Source: Candidatus Methanoflorens stordalenmirensis (GTDB lineage Archaea; Halobacteriota; Bog-38; Methanoflorentales; Methanoflorentaceae). Taken from it: DNA of 36,843 nt. A program made the translations under genes and the position numbers. Positions 1 to 7,683 of this stretch are shown one piece after another. Where the stretch lies: positions 1 through 36,843 of the forward strand of contig PLGY01000049.1 in NCBI GenBank assembly GCA_003139855.1. The letters are read 5' to 3'. Every line of letters starts with the position of its first letter. Positions within the stretch are counted from its first letter, which is position 1. Under the pieces are notes generated by a model. That model saw only the letters and a program-made list of their open reading frames with translations. It searched no databases and was not told the origin of the DNA.

Positions 1-8
1 CGTCTGTT

Positions 9-152
9 TTAAACATCTTTGTGAGCGTTAATGGCACACCCATTACAAAAGGCGCGCGCGGGCCAGGCTAGGTCAGTCCTCAGCCACGCCTGTCGAGTAT
101 TCTGTTCGTTCTGGGCGAGATGCTTCAATGCTTCTGCTCTGAGCTTGTGCAC
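9..152 (-). CDS. Hypothetical small protein (47 aa)
   Basis: A short open frame starting GTG. Its start overlaps the TAG stop of the ORF before it by one base (TAGTG), and a very strong purine run (GGAGGGGAGGGG) lies just upstream as a possible ribosome-binding site. The predicted product is soluble, has a basic N-terminal third, and carries one CxxC (FCNGC) near its end. I recognise no family. The coupling and the Shine-Dalgarno-like run are the only support, and chance is a real alternative at this length. Confidence 0.3.
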   Translation of the reverse strand: MHKLRAEALKHLAQNEQNTRQAWLRTDLAWPARAFCNGCAINAHKDV

Positions 153-322
153 TATTGCCCCTCCCCTCCGAGCCGCAGCGCGTATTCAGCTATACAGCTC
201 TTAGTGGTTGGCAACGCTTTGATTTCAGCAACGAAAGTGTCCCGCGACAAGATGGATGTTAGTTTAGCGCATTCAGTTATCAATTTTTGCAAGTTGGTTG
301 CACGGAGGATTCCGCGGCCCAT
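152..322 (-). CDS. Hypothetical small protein (56 aa), divergent from the histone gene
   Basis: A 57-codon frame with an ATG start, divergent from the histone gene. The TATA-like CATAAAAAAG on this strand (about 346-356) is centred roughly 28 bases before the ATG, which is the spacing of a leaderless archaeal transcript. The predicted protein begins MGRGILRATN and ends LRLGGEGQ. It looks like a mixed alpha/beta soluble chain with two isolated cysteines, no signal peptide and no membrane segment. I do not recognise the family. It probably forms a two-gene unit with the overlapping 47-aa ORF downstream. A longer opposite-strand frame over the same bases looks less protein-like. Confidence 0.45.
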   Translation of the reverse strand: MGRGILRATNLQKLITECAKLTSILSRDTFVAEIKALPTTKSCIAEYALRLGGEGQ

Positions 323-345
323 TAATCGACAGAATGTGAATCATA

Positions 346-356
346 ACTTTTTTATG
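346..356. promoter_or_regulatory. Probable shared TATA element of histone gene and divergent small ORF
   Basis: The T-run CTTTTTTATG reads as a TATA box for the histone gene on the plus strand (ATG about 35 bases downstream). Its complement CATAAAAAAG reads as one for the minus-strand ORF starting at 322. Placement is by eye from archaeal spacing rules. Confidence 0.4.
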
Positions 357-385
357 CGCAACGATCTTAAAGGAAAGCGATAAAT

Positions 386-598
386 ATGGCAGAAATTCCA
401 CTAGCAGTCGTTTTGCGAATTATGAAGGTTGCTGGAGCTGAAAGGGCCAATCGTAAGGCAGTGAAAATGATTGCCGAGAAAGCTGAGGACTATGGCAGCG
501 ACGTTGCCAGAGAGGCCGTTTCGCTAACGAAGCGCGCGGAGCGAAAAACGATCTCGGCAAATGACGTAAAACTAGCAACGGAACGAGTCAACCGCTAA
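386..598 (+). CDS. Archaeal histone
   Basis: A 70-residue histone-fold protein of the HMf/HMtB type that wraps DNA as dimers and larger multimers. The signature is complete: the N-terminal AEIPLA segment, RIMKVAGAERANRKAV covering helix 1 and loop 1, the long central helix, and RKTISANDVKLA covering loop 2 and helix 3. Length is normal for a single-fold archaeal histone, with no tails or fusion. The ATG is preceded by AGGAAAG at 371-377, a good ribosome-binding site. It is monocistronic: the next gene downstream is a tRNA on the other strand. Identification is certain at family level; whether other paralogues exist cannot be seen here. Confidence 0.97.
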   Translation: MAEIPLAVVLRIMKVAGAERANRKAVKMIAEKAEDYGSDVAREAVSLTKRAERKTISANDVKLATERVNR

Positions 599-757
599 TC
601 GGCACATCTTTCGCAGTTTAAGCAAGGCCACTTCTACGTTCCTCTCTCGAGGCTACTTAGGCTTGTGTAAACCCCCTATGAAGGCACCAGTTGACGCCGT
701 GGTCTCGTTTTTAGGAAACATGCCTCACGGTAACCACAAGTGCATCGAGCTAGAGAA

Positions 758-828
758 TGCGGTAGCCGGGACTCGAACCCGGGTTAAAGGCTTGGGAAGC
801 CTTTGTGCTGCCACTACACCACTACCGC
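758..828 (-). tRNA. tRNA-Gly (anticodon CCC)
   Basis: On the minus strand the acceptor stem GCGGTAG pairs fully with CTACCGC. A D-arm with GTGGCAG follows. The anticodon stem AAGGC/GCCTT encloses loop TTCCCAA (anticodon CCC), and the T-arm CCGGG-TTCGAGT-CCCGG is perfect. There is no intron and no encoded CCA; the discriminator base is A at 758. A TATA-like element lies about 35 bases upstream. It sits between the histone and aIF5B genes as a separate transcription unit. Confidence 0.97.
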
Positions 829-859
829 AATAATGCAGCTACATTCTTCGCTCCCAAAC

Positions 860-869
860 CATAAATATT
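860..869 (-). promoter_or_regulatory. TATA-like box for tRNA-Gly
   Basis: AATATTTATGG on the minus strand lies about 32-40 bases before the mature tRNA 5' end, the normal distance for an archaeal tRNA promoter. Confidence 0.45.
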
Positions 870-947
870 GTCACCCCGGTCCAAATCACAACACAGCCTA
901 AACGCAAGGCATTTAAGCGCAGATGCTGATGTAGGTTGGGACTTTTT

Positions 948-2690
948 ATGCCAAATAACCTCAGGACACCTATTGTTGCAGTGCTCGGTCACGTGGATCA
1001 CGGTAAAACGACGATGCTTGACAAGATTCGCGGCACCAGTACTGCTGCCCAAGAACCTGGCCTAATCACTCAGCACATCGGCGCAACTGAAGTCCCGTTA
1101 GACGTTATTGCACGGCTTTGCGGTTCGCTCCTGGAAGGTATACGCCTCCCTGGGCTGCTATTTATCGATACGCCTGGCCATCACGCTTTTACGACACTGC
1201 GCGCACGCGGAGGCGCTTTAGCAGACATCGCAATACTTGTTGTTGACATTAACGAGGGCTTCCTGCCGCAGACCACAGAAAGTCTCAATATTTTGAAACG
1301 CTACAAAACGCCCTTTATCGTTGCGGCTAACAAAATTGACAAAATACACGGATGGCTTTCCCGTGATAACATGATGTTCACCGAAGCATTTAAGCTCCAG
1401 AGCGAGCGGACTCAACGCCTCCTTGACGATAGAATATACGCGCTTATAGAGGAGCTCTATAATTTGGGTTTTAGTTCAGATCGGTACGACAGAGTTAGAG
1501 ATTTCACTAGAAACATAGGCGTTGTCCCAATAAGCGCGCGAACGGGCGAAGGCATCCCGGACCTCCTCATGGTTTCGCTTGGTCTCGCGCAGCGATTCCT
1601 CGACAAGGATTTGAGGCTTCACACCGACGGTCCTGCACTTGGCACGGTAATAGAAATCAAAGAAGAAAAAGGGTTCGGCACGACCCTTGATGCCATCATA
1701 TACGATGGCGTTCTCCATGCCGGTGATCGGATCGTAATCGGTGCGTTGGGACGACCAATCGTCACGAAAATCAGAGCGTTGCTAAGGCCAAAATCAACGG
1801 GAGCTCTTAAGAGGGTTAGGACAGTGACTGCAGCCGCGGGAGTGAAGATAGCAGCTCCAGGCATTGAAAACGCGCTTGCAGGTTCGCCGTTTAGGGTTAC
1901 AACAGATGATACTGATGAAGTCGTCGCTGGCATCGAATCTGAAATGCGTGAAATGGCGATCAGCACTCAGGATATAGGCGTCATAATCAAAGCAGACACT
2001 ATCGGCGCCCTAGAAGCGCTTGCAGGAGAGCTAAGTCACATTGAAGTCCCAATTAGCATAGCAAATCTAGGGGACGTCTCTCGTCGAGACGTTACTGAAG
2101 CGGAGACCACAAGTGACCCATTGTACTCCGTTGTGCTTGGCTTCAACGTCCATGTCTTGCCCGACGCCAAAGAAGCAGCCGAGAAGTCGGGAGTTCGTTT
2201 ATTCGTTAACGACGTGATCTACGGCTTAATCGAGGAGTACCAGACCTGGGTCGAAAAACAAAAAACGCTGTACGGCAAAAAGCGTTACGAGACTATCGTG
2301 AGGCCCGGCAAATTCAAGATACTGCCTGGGTACGTTTTCAGACAAAATAAACCAGCCATAGTTGGCATTCAGGTGTTGGGCGGCACACTGCGGAATGGTG
2401 TCTACCTGATGCGAGAAGATGGGGCCAGGGTCGGCACACTGAAAGGCATGCAAGATAGAGGTGAGAACGTCAGCGAGATAGGTGCAGGGAAAGAGGTCGC
2501 AGTCTCTATTGATGGACCCACAGTCGGAAGACAAATAAATGAGGGGGACGTACTCTACGTCGATGTGCCAGAAAAGCACGCAAAGGTAATGGAGCAAGAA
2601 CTCTACGATGCGCTTGACCAAAGTGAGCGACTGATGTTCGATGAGTTTTTGACGATCAGGCGCAAAGATAACCCATTTTGGGCCAAGTGA
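948..2690 (+). CDS. infB: Translation initiation factor aIF5B (IF-2 homologue)
   Basis: A GTPase that promotes ribosomal subunit joining during initiation. The G1 P-loop GHVDHGKT is at residues 14-21, followed by G3 DTPGH and G4 NKID (as AANKIDKI). The beta-barrel domain II, domain III and C-terminal domain IV (from about PGYVFRQNKPAIVG) then follow. The 580-aa length is normal for archaea, which lack the long bacterial and eukaryotic N-terminal extension. I place the start at ATG 948 because the protein then begins MPNNLRTPIVAVLGHVDHGK as in other archaea. A TTG at 936 would add only four residues. A TATA-like ATTTAAGC at about 910 would give a very short leader. S6e follows 75 bases downstream, a common archaeal pairing. 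Confidence 0.98.
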   Translation: MPNNLRTPIVAVLGHVDHGKTTMLDKIRGTSTAAQEPGLITQHIGATEVPLDVIARLCGSLLEGIRLPGLLFIDTPGHHAFTTLRARGGALADIAILVVDINEGFLPQTTESLNILKRYKTPFIVAANKIDKIHGWLSRDNMMFTEAFKLQSERTQRLLDDRIYALIEELYNLGFSSDRYDRVRDFTRNIGVVPISARTGEGIPDLLMVSLGLAQRFLDKDLRLHTDGPALGTVIEIKEEKGFGTTLDAIIYDGVLHAGDRIVIGALGRPIVTKIRALLRPKSTGALKRVRTVTAAAGVKIAAPGIENALAGSPFRVTTDDTDEVVAGIESEMREMAISTQDIGVIIKADTIGALEALAGELSHIEVPISIANLGDVSRRDVTEAETTSDPLYSVVLGFNVHVLPDAKEAAEKSGVRLFVNDVIYGLIEEYQTWVEKQKTLYGKKRYETIVRPGKFKILPGYVFRQNKPAIVGIQVLGGTLRNGVYLMREDGARVGTLKGMQDRGENVSEIGAGKEVAVSIDGPTVGRQINEGDVLYVDVPEKHAKVMEQELYDALDQSERLMFDEFLTIRRKDNPFWAK

Positions 2691-2765
2691 ATCCCCCGCT
2701 CGTTTGATCTTCAAATTATCCAGGCATTCGTGCACAGCGGGCCAACAAAGAGGAGAGTAATGTGA

Positions 2766-3161
2766 ATGGCGGAATTTAGGTTAATCATATCCGACCCAGG
2801 CAAGAAGAGCGCCCACAAGATGGAAGTGTCAGGTGCGAAAGCAAACAAGCTGTTTGGTCTAGGTATCGGGGACTCACTAGATGGTGATGTGATCGGACTA
2901 AGCGATTATGCGCTTGTAATAACTGGCGGCTCAGACAAAGATGGCGTAGCTATGCGGCGAGATCTTCCCGGGACGGTCCGGAAAAGGCTGCTTCTTTCTG
3001 GGGGCGTTGGGTATCATCCGAAAAAAACAGGGATAAGAAGGCGCAAGAGCGTCCGCGGTCGCGTCATTTCTGCAGAAACCGGTCAGATTAATCTCGTGGT
3101 AGGAAAAAGCGGTCCCAAGCCGCTCGATGAGATTTTGAAGGTTCAGAAAGGGGAGGAATAG
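2766..3161 (+). CDS. rps6e: Ribosomal protein S6e
   Basis: An archaeal/eukaryotic-type small-subunit ribosomal protein of 131 aa, full length for the archaeal short form, which lacks the eukaryotic phosphorylated C-terminal tail. Typical segments are the N-terminal FRLIISDPGKKSAHKMEV, LFGLGIGD..DGDVIGL, ITGGSDKDGVAMRRDLPG and GVGYHPKKTGIRRRKSVRG. The ribosome-binding site GAGGAG is at about 2750-2755. It lies directly after aIF5B, so both are likely cotranscribed. It is followed by about 200 bases with no convincing gene, then a convergent gene end. Confidence 0.97.
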   Translation: MAEFRLIISDPGKKSAHKMEVSGAKANKLFGLGIGDSLDGDVIGLSDYALVITGGSDKDGVAMRRDLPGTVRKRLLLSGGVGYHPKKTGIRRRKSVRGRVISAETGQINLVVGKSGPKPLDEILKVQKGEE

Positions 3162-3359
3162 CCTGCTGCTGTCTGAAGTGAGTTGCGCCCAGTCGTAAAA
3201 TGTGCCACGTAAAGCAGCGCCGTCCGATTAGCTCGGTTAAAAAGCGTCTGCGTGCTCCGGTTTTCAGGAGGCTCACGTATCACAAGCGCAGTTCCCTTGT
3301 TTACGCGGTATTTAAACCAAGCGCGGCCAAAGGTGCCTCGCGTTTGCCGTACTTGGCTA

Positions 3360-4460
3360 TTAACCGAGCTGCGCAGTCTCTTGTCCTCTGATGAGGCTGC
3401 GAAATTTGGTGTGTATTACTGCTATTTGTTGCAGTTGTTCTTTGTCTCTCTTGTCCAGAACGCTCAAACGCGGAAATTCTGTGTCGTCAGATGCATTAGC
3501 GAAAAAACGCGCTAGCTCAGGTCGCAAGGCGTGTTTTGGTACTAGGCGCGGGTCTCTCACGAATTCCCGACACTCAAGTTCCCATAACGTGGCCAAGTCA
3601 AATGCCGATTTGAGTCCGGCCTCTCGGAACGCGGTCAAAACGAGGTAAAGGGGACGAATGTCAGCGCACGCCATGCCAATGTTGGCATAGGGTAACGCGT
3701 AAGAGTTTGCATTGAACGCAATAGAAATCCCGCCCGTCCTTCGAATCTCTTGAAGCATTTTGTAGTCCGTAATGCTGTCTCCGATTACCGCAGTGTCTGT
3801 CTGTTTGCCCACGCCGATCGCTGACATCAAGGCCCGAACTTTTCGCTTACCGCCTACTACTGTGATCTGGTCGAAGATCGCTTTAATTCGAGTACGAGGT
3901 GCAATTTCAAAGAAGAACTCATCAAGCTGGGTTGCCAATCCCCCAAATGTTGAGGTCTCTGCGTCGTTAGCGTGGGAATAAAACGAGAGGATCTGGTTTT
4001 GAATCTCTTGGATTAACGTTATCTCGCGTTCTTCTAGCATGTCGGACAACGAATCTAAGGGAAAGCGCGTGCAGTGCACTTTTTCACGCTCAACATCAAG
4101 CTTTGAAGCTACATTGTAAGCGTGTTGCTCGTAGCTAGTTGAGATGATATGCACGTTCCACATTTCGTCCTTCAGCCACTTGATAAGCTCTATGGCGCCG
4201 CCGACCAGTTGCGCTCGAGAGGAGGCTTTTCGAACATCTTGCTCTGTTATTCCGTTAACGATCATAAAAGGAACTATAAGCTGCAGTGTATCGCCAGGCT
4301 CATAGTTGGGTCTGTTTCGAATAGCGAGATAATCATCATATCTGCTTAAAACTTCAAACAGCGCGGGTCCGTCTTTGATTGAGTGCATTACTTCGTATGC
4401 ATTATCTTGCGGAGACAAGGGCCCTTCCAAATCGAAAGCAGCTGTAAACTGGCGAGGCAC
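3360..4460 (-). CDS. HAD-superfamily hydrolase, EhaR-like
   Basis: A 366-aa soluble protein with HAD phosphohydrolase motifs. Motif I is FDLEGPLS (residues 9-16, with Glu where many HADs have the second Asp), followed by a motif II-like IISTSYEQ, the lysine-bearing GGKRKVR, and motif IV VIGDSITDYKML. The opening and overall length resemble the archaeal family annotated as energy-converting hydrogenase A subunit R (EhaR), a HAD homologue widespread in euryarchaea lacking the Eha complex. Substrate is unknown. The start is a GTG. A TATA-like TTTTATTTTG at about 4520-4530 would give a leader of about 40 bases. No hydrogenase genes lie nearby, so the Eha name should not be taken as function. Confidence 0.75.
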   Translation of the reverse strand: MPRQFTAAFDLEGPLSPQDNAYEVMHSIKDGPALFEVLSRYDDYLAIRNRPNYEPGDTLQLIVPFMIVNGITEQDVRKASSRAQLVGGAIELIKWLKDEMWNVHIISTSYEQHAYNVASKLDVEREKVHCTRFPLDSLSDMLEEREITLIQEIQNQILSFYSHANDAETSTFGGLATQLDEFFFEIAPRTRIKAIFDQITVVGGKRKVRALMSAIGVGKQTDTAVIGDSITDYKMLQEIRRTGGISIAFNANSYALPYANIGMACADIRPLYLVLTAFREAGLKSAFDLATLWELECREFVRDPRLVPKHALRPELARFFANASDDTEFPRLSVLDKRDKEQLQQIAVIHTKFRSLIRGQETAQLG

Positions 4461-4642
4461 GGTTACACGGTCTCTCTTCAGACATCAAATACGTTGCCTA
4501 AGATAATGCTAGTAAGCCTAGCAAAATAAAACGGGCAAAGATACCGACTTTTAATGTGGATTAATTCGGATCGCTAGTTCAGGACCAGAAGTAGCGATAT
4601 TGCCAAAAAGCAGCGTATGTGCCTGTGAAAAGGTGCAAATAT

Positions 4643-4735
4643 ATGAGTGCTGCGGCGGGCGCGGCGACAAAAAGCGGGATTGAAATGAACGGAGGTGCTC
4701 CAGAGGTGAGGCCGCGGCACGCGTTATTGAACTAA
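4643..4735 (+). CDS. Possible 30-aa microprotein (doubtful)
   Basis: An ATG frame of 30 codons with AGGTG seven bases upstream, ending one base before the convergent stop of engB. The product is Ala-rich and without recognisable features. The opposite strand also has a membrane-like frame here, without a start codon. I include it only because it has a Shine-Dalgarno match in an otherwise gene-free 276-base gap. Confidence 0.15.
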   Translation: MSAAAGAATKSGIEMNGGAPEVRPRHALLN

Positions 4736-4736
4736 G

Positions 4737-5315
4737 CTATAACACCTCGCTTTCCCGGATTTTGTTTTTCATGTCTTGTAGCCGATGCGAAATTAACCAT
4801 TTGAGCTGCGCAACGTCGTGTCTCTTAGCGCTGATCGGCACTACGCGGTCGGCCCACTGTTTGTAAGGAGGGAGCATTCCGAGTCGCGACACTATCTTAT
4901 CTAGGCTGGCTTCATGCTCTTTGATCTTGTCCATTTTGTTGATTGCGATTATAGGGTCAATCTCGAAATCGAGCAAATACTCGAATAAATCAACGTCAAG
5001 AGGCTTAGAATGCCGTTCCGTGATCTCCAGGAATGATTTTCCGTCGATGACTTGTACGCCTAATGACCGTGGTCGCCGCTTGTGCCGTTCGCCCTCGATA
5101 ACGTCGCTTAGCACGCGTCGGTAACCATTCAGCCCACGCCGGAATCCGATTCCAGGCAAATCTATGACTATGAAACTATCAAGTTGATATCTCACCGGCG
5201 CTCTTGTCACGCCCGGACGTCTTCCGATTCGCGTTTTTAGCCCAAAAAGCTCTTTAAGTACCGCTGACTTACCTGCATTTGCCCTTCCGACGAAAAATAC
5301 TTCAATTTCCTTCAT
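4737..5315 (-). CDS. engB: GTP-binding protein EngB (YihA family)
   Basis: A small Ras-like GTPase of the EngB/YihA branch, implicated in bacteria in large-subunit assembly. The role in archaea is not established. Motifs seen: G1 GRANAGKS (residues 10-17), the G2 threonine in PGVTRAP, G3 DLPG followed by the family-typical GIGFRRG, G4 NKMD, and G5 SAK. Its 192 aa is normal. It is the last gene of a minus-strand run after the DUF1616-like membrane gene (63-base gap). The product is cytosolic, unlike its envelope-related neighbours. Confidence 0.93.
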   Translation of the reverse strand: MKEIEVFFVGRANAGKSAVLKELFGLKTRIGRRPGVTRAPVRYQLDSFIVIDLPGIGFRRGLNGYRRVLSDVIEGERHKRRPRSLGVQVIDGKSFLEITERHSKPLDVDLFEYLLDFEIDPIIAINKMDKIKEHEASLDKIVSRLGMLPPYKQWADRVVPISAKRHDVAQLKWLISHRLQDMKNKIRESEVL

Positions 5316-5378
5316 AGCTCACTTGACTTGCGCCAGCTTCCGATTCTCGCGATTCTGATGTGCTTGACTGTTAGTTCG

Positions 5379-5690
5379 TTACTTTGCACGCTTGTGTCTT
5401 ACATAAACTAAAGCTAAGCACAACGCACCTAAAACTGCTGCGTTGGCCGGCACCAGGGTCGAAGCCGTCAGGCCTACGCTACCCGTCAAGCTGAGTGCGA
5501 CTGAAATTGCTGTTAGGACCCCCACCCCTATGCCAAAAGATGTGGCCAGCGTCTCAATCACGTCAAGATCGCGTACTTTGAGGCCGACAAGGATTAAATA
5601 GCCCGGAAGCAAAATCAAGTAGATTATTCCAAGAATGAACAGCAAGATGCTTGAAAAGCCAATGTACACGTCGAGGTTCTCCCGTTGCAA
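5379..5690 (-). CDS. Small membrane protein, DUF1616-like
   Basis: A 103-aa protein with about three hydrophobic helices and a basic tail (RHKRAK). The stretch LLPGYLILVGL followed by LDVIETLATSFGIGVGV resembles the conserved start of DUF1616 membrane proteins ('lPGy' then an E..a.SfGl motif). The C-terminal part of that family is absent, so this is a mini-version or a single-domain relative. The only canonical start is TTG at 5690. The frame runs back in phase, without another stop, to the TAG of the upstream membrane protein, 13 sense codons away. It probably belongs to the envelope cluster 5379-9283. Confidence 0.6.
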   Translation of the reverse strand: MQRENLDVYIGFSSILLFILGIIYLILLPGYLILVGLKVRDLDVIETLATSFGIGVGVLTAISVALSLTGSVGLTASTLVPANAAVLGALCLALVYVRHKRAK

Positions 5691-5729
5691 TACAAAGTCT
5701 TCAACAGCCCGCGGCTCGGTAATCGGGGC

Positions 5730-7676
5730 CTAACTGCCCTTCACTTTGTATATCGTAACCATAGGATTTGAATACACGCTCTGAAAATACTTAGTATCTT
5801 TGACCGTGGTAGCAATCGGATACTGTTGCTCGCGCGAACCCACAAAAATGTACGACACGTTGTACTGCGTAAGGCCGAGGCTCAAGGATTCGGGGTTGCG
5901 CGCGTTCATGAGTGCATCAATCTGTGTTTGTAAATTAATGCCGTTGTACTGAAGCGTATAGATTGGGCCTGCAAAAACCACCCTTCGTCCGGTCTCTAGT
6001 GGAATGCGCGGAAAAGTGGACGGCGCTTCGAGAAAGATTGCGTCCTTAGGGGTATTTACCGTTATCCACTGCAAGGCTTGTACTTCAGCTGGTGAGGCGA
6101 GAACATATGAGTCGTTGTTGTTGTAAAAATCCCAAAGCAGATACGACGTGGGAAGCGCAAGCACAAGTGCTGCCACAATGGCCAGTACTTTGAGAGATGT
6201 CTTTGCCGATGAAAAGCGTGTGGCTCTCAATCTGCCGACCGCGGCCGAAATATAGTAGCTGGCAAAAAGGGCGACTGGAAGCCACAAGAACACTAAGAAC
6301 CGGTAGCTGTTATCAGTTAGTGGGAGGGCTATGATATTCATGGCTATTATCGCGGAAAAAGCGAAAAACAGGATCGGTTTGCTTGCTTCATTGTTCAATG
6401 ACCGATAAGCTCCGGTACCAGCAAGAATTGCGATAAGACCAAACACTAGCAAAATGAAAAAGAGCGAATAAGTTGAAAATGCCACTGCAACTTGAGATGG
6501 TCCCCCGATAAGCAAGAATAGAAGAGGCGACGCGATTGCACCACCAACTGCGAGAGCGCCAGCGTGATATTGCGCACACGTAACTTGTCTTCTTGCATAT
6601 TTGTAAATCACGTAGGTGCCGACTGCTAAGTACAATGGTAACGCAGTTATGAGATGATAATAGGGCAGCACGCCCAGCGTGAGCCCCAAAAGCAACAAAT
6701 TTCGCGCTTTAAGGTCCTTTATCAGCGTCACCCACAAAATGAACGCAAATACAAGAATTACCAAAGCAAATGTTTGTGGTTGTGGCAGCAAAAAGTACAG
6801 CAGAGTCTGATCATATTTAACAGCCGCAGTGTCGGTAAATTGATAAATCAGGTAAGGAAAAACATCACTCGGCCTTTGAGCGAGGACCAAAATCCAGGCG
6901 AGCCCCCCGCCGACCGTGTACAGAATCATAGAAATTAATGCAGTCGCGTTATTAAACGTCCTTCGACACAGTACGTAGATGTTTATTGAAAGCGCAAAGA
7001 AGAGAAGTGGGATCGTGATCTTGAAGATCGTCAGGGAACTAATGCCGGTCACGATGCTCAGCGTCCCCACGTAGACGTGCATGAAAAAATCATAGACTAC
7101 ATAGTGTGATGGGAGATACGGATTTTCGGGCGGTATGTGTGAGGATTCAACGAATCGTGCTATAATGGAAAGGTGGAAGTTCAGGTCACCCGCTTCTGTG
7201 GGATTCATCACCAATCCTTCATCGTTAACGACTGGTGACTTAGAGAGGGGAACGCTGACTACGAGCGCGAGCACAATGGCGAGCAGAATAGGAAGCGCGA
7301 CAAACGCCAACTTGTGACGCCGCCGGTCTGTCGTAATATTGCTCTCGGGCGGTTTTACGCTATTTTTTCGAAAAACAAATGACAATATGGAGGCTGTGAT
7401 GACTGCGAGCCCAAGTGCTGCTCCAGTCATTGCGATGCCGACGCCCGTAAGGTACAGCACTGTCGCCGCGGTCGGCACTAACACGAGCGTTAGGGAAATG
7501 GAGTAACTTATGGCCTCTAAAAGGCCTATCTGCTTGCCCGCTTTATAAAGCACATAGAAGCCCAGACCAGGCAGGATAAAGAGTAATGGAAGTGAGACGG
7601 ACTGTAAAGGGAGCAGCAGGAGTACCCCAATTGCTGCCGTCCAGCACTGATATGGAATGAGCTGCGGTCTTATCAT
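5730..7676 (-). CDS. Polytopic membrane protein, GT-C glycosyltransferase-like
   Basis: About 648 aa, with roughly a dozen or more membrane helices and a C-terminal extracytoplasmic domain of about 130 residues. Features typical of the GT-C fold (ArnT/PMT-like, using a lipid-linked sugar) are an acidic residue in a first external loop (EAGDLNFHL) and further loop His/Asp residues (SHYVVYDFFMH). The C-terminal domain runs from WITVNTPKDAIFLEA to VTIYKV. I prefer ATG 7676 (MIRPQLIPYQCW) because the longer frame from 7784 would overlap the upstream gene by 100 bases and add a non-membrane, unconserved-looking leader. It then starts 7 bases after that gene's stop. Donor and acceptor are unknown. 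Confidence 0.7.
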   Translation of the reverse strand: MIRPQLIPYQCWTAAIGVLLLLPLQSVSLPLLFILPGLGFYVLYKAGKQIGLLEAISYSISLTLVLVPTAATVLYLTGVGIAMTGAALGLAVITASILSFVFRKNSVKPPESNITTDRRRHKLAFVALPILLAIVLALVVSVPLSKSPVVNDEGLVMNPTEAGDLNFHLSIIARFVESSHIPPENPYLPSHYVVYDFFMHVYVGTLSIVTGISSLTIFKITIPLLFFALSINIYVLCRRTFNNATALISMILYTVGGGLAWILVLAQRPSDVFPYLIYQFTDTAAVKYDQTLLYFLLPQPQTFALVILVFAFILWVTLIKDLKARNLLLLGLTLGVLPYYHLITALPLYLAVGTYVIYKYARRQVTCAQYHAGALAVGGAIASPLLFLLIGGPSQVAVAFSTYSLFFILLVFGLIAILAGTGAYRSLNNEASKPILFFAFSAIIAMNIIALPLTDNSYRFLVFLWLPVALFASYYISAAVGRLRATRFSSAKTSLKVLAIVAALVLALPTSYLLWDFYNNNDSYVLASPAEVQALQWITVNTPKDAIFLEAPSTFPRIPLETGRRVVFAGPIYTLQYNGINLQTQIDALMNARNPESLSLGLTQYNVSYIFVGSREQQYPIATTVKDTKYFQSVYSNPMVTIYKVKGS

Positions 7677-7683
7677 GGTACAC

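Noticed and set aside
120-383. An 87-codon plus-strand frame ahead of the histone gene
   Set aside because: Product looks random; the opposite strand has a better-supported frame with promoter spacing.
2226-2735. 169-codon frame antisense to infB
   Set aside because: Shadow of a clearly conserved gene; no independent support.
3200-3391. Basic 63-codon plus-strand frame after S6e
   Set aside because: Runs into the convergent gene, composition like a translated non-coding region, no ribosome-binding site.
4565-4730. Minus-strand membrane-like frame (about 50 codons)
   Set aside because: No ATG, GTG or TTG start; overlaps another weak frame on the other strand.
5690-5730. Pyrrolysine decoding of TAG to join the GT-C-like and DUF1616-like frames
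   Set aside because: TAG is the natural stop of many intact genes here (S6e, EngB, SecG, KsgA, NAC, acyl-CoA ligase), so it is not reserved for an amino acid.
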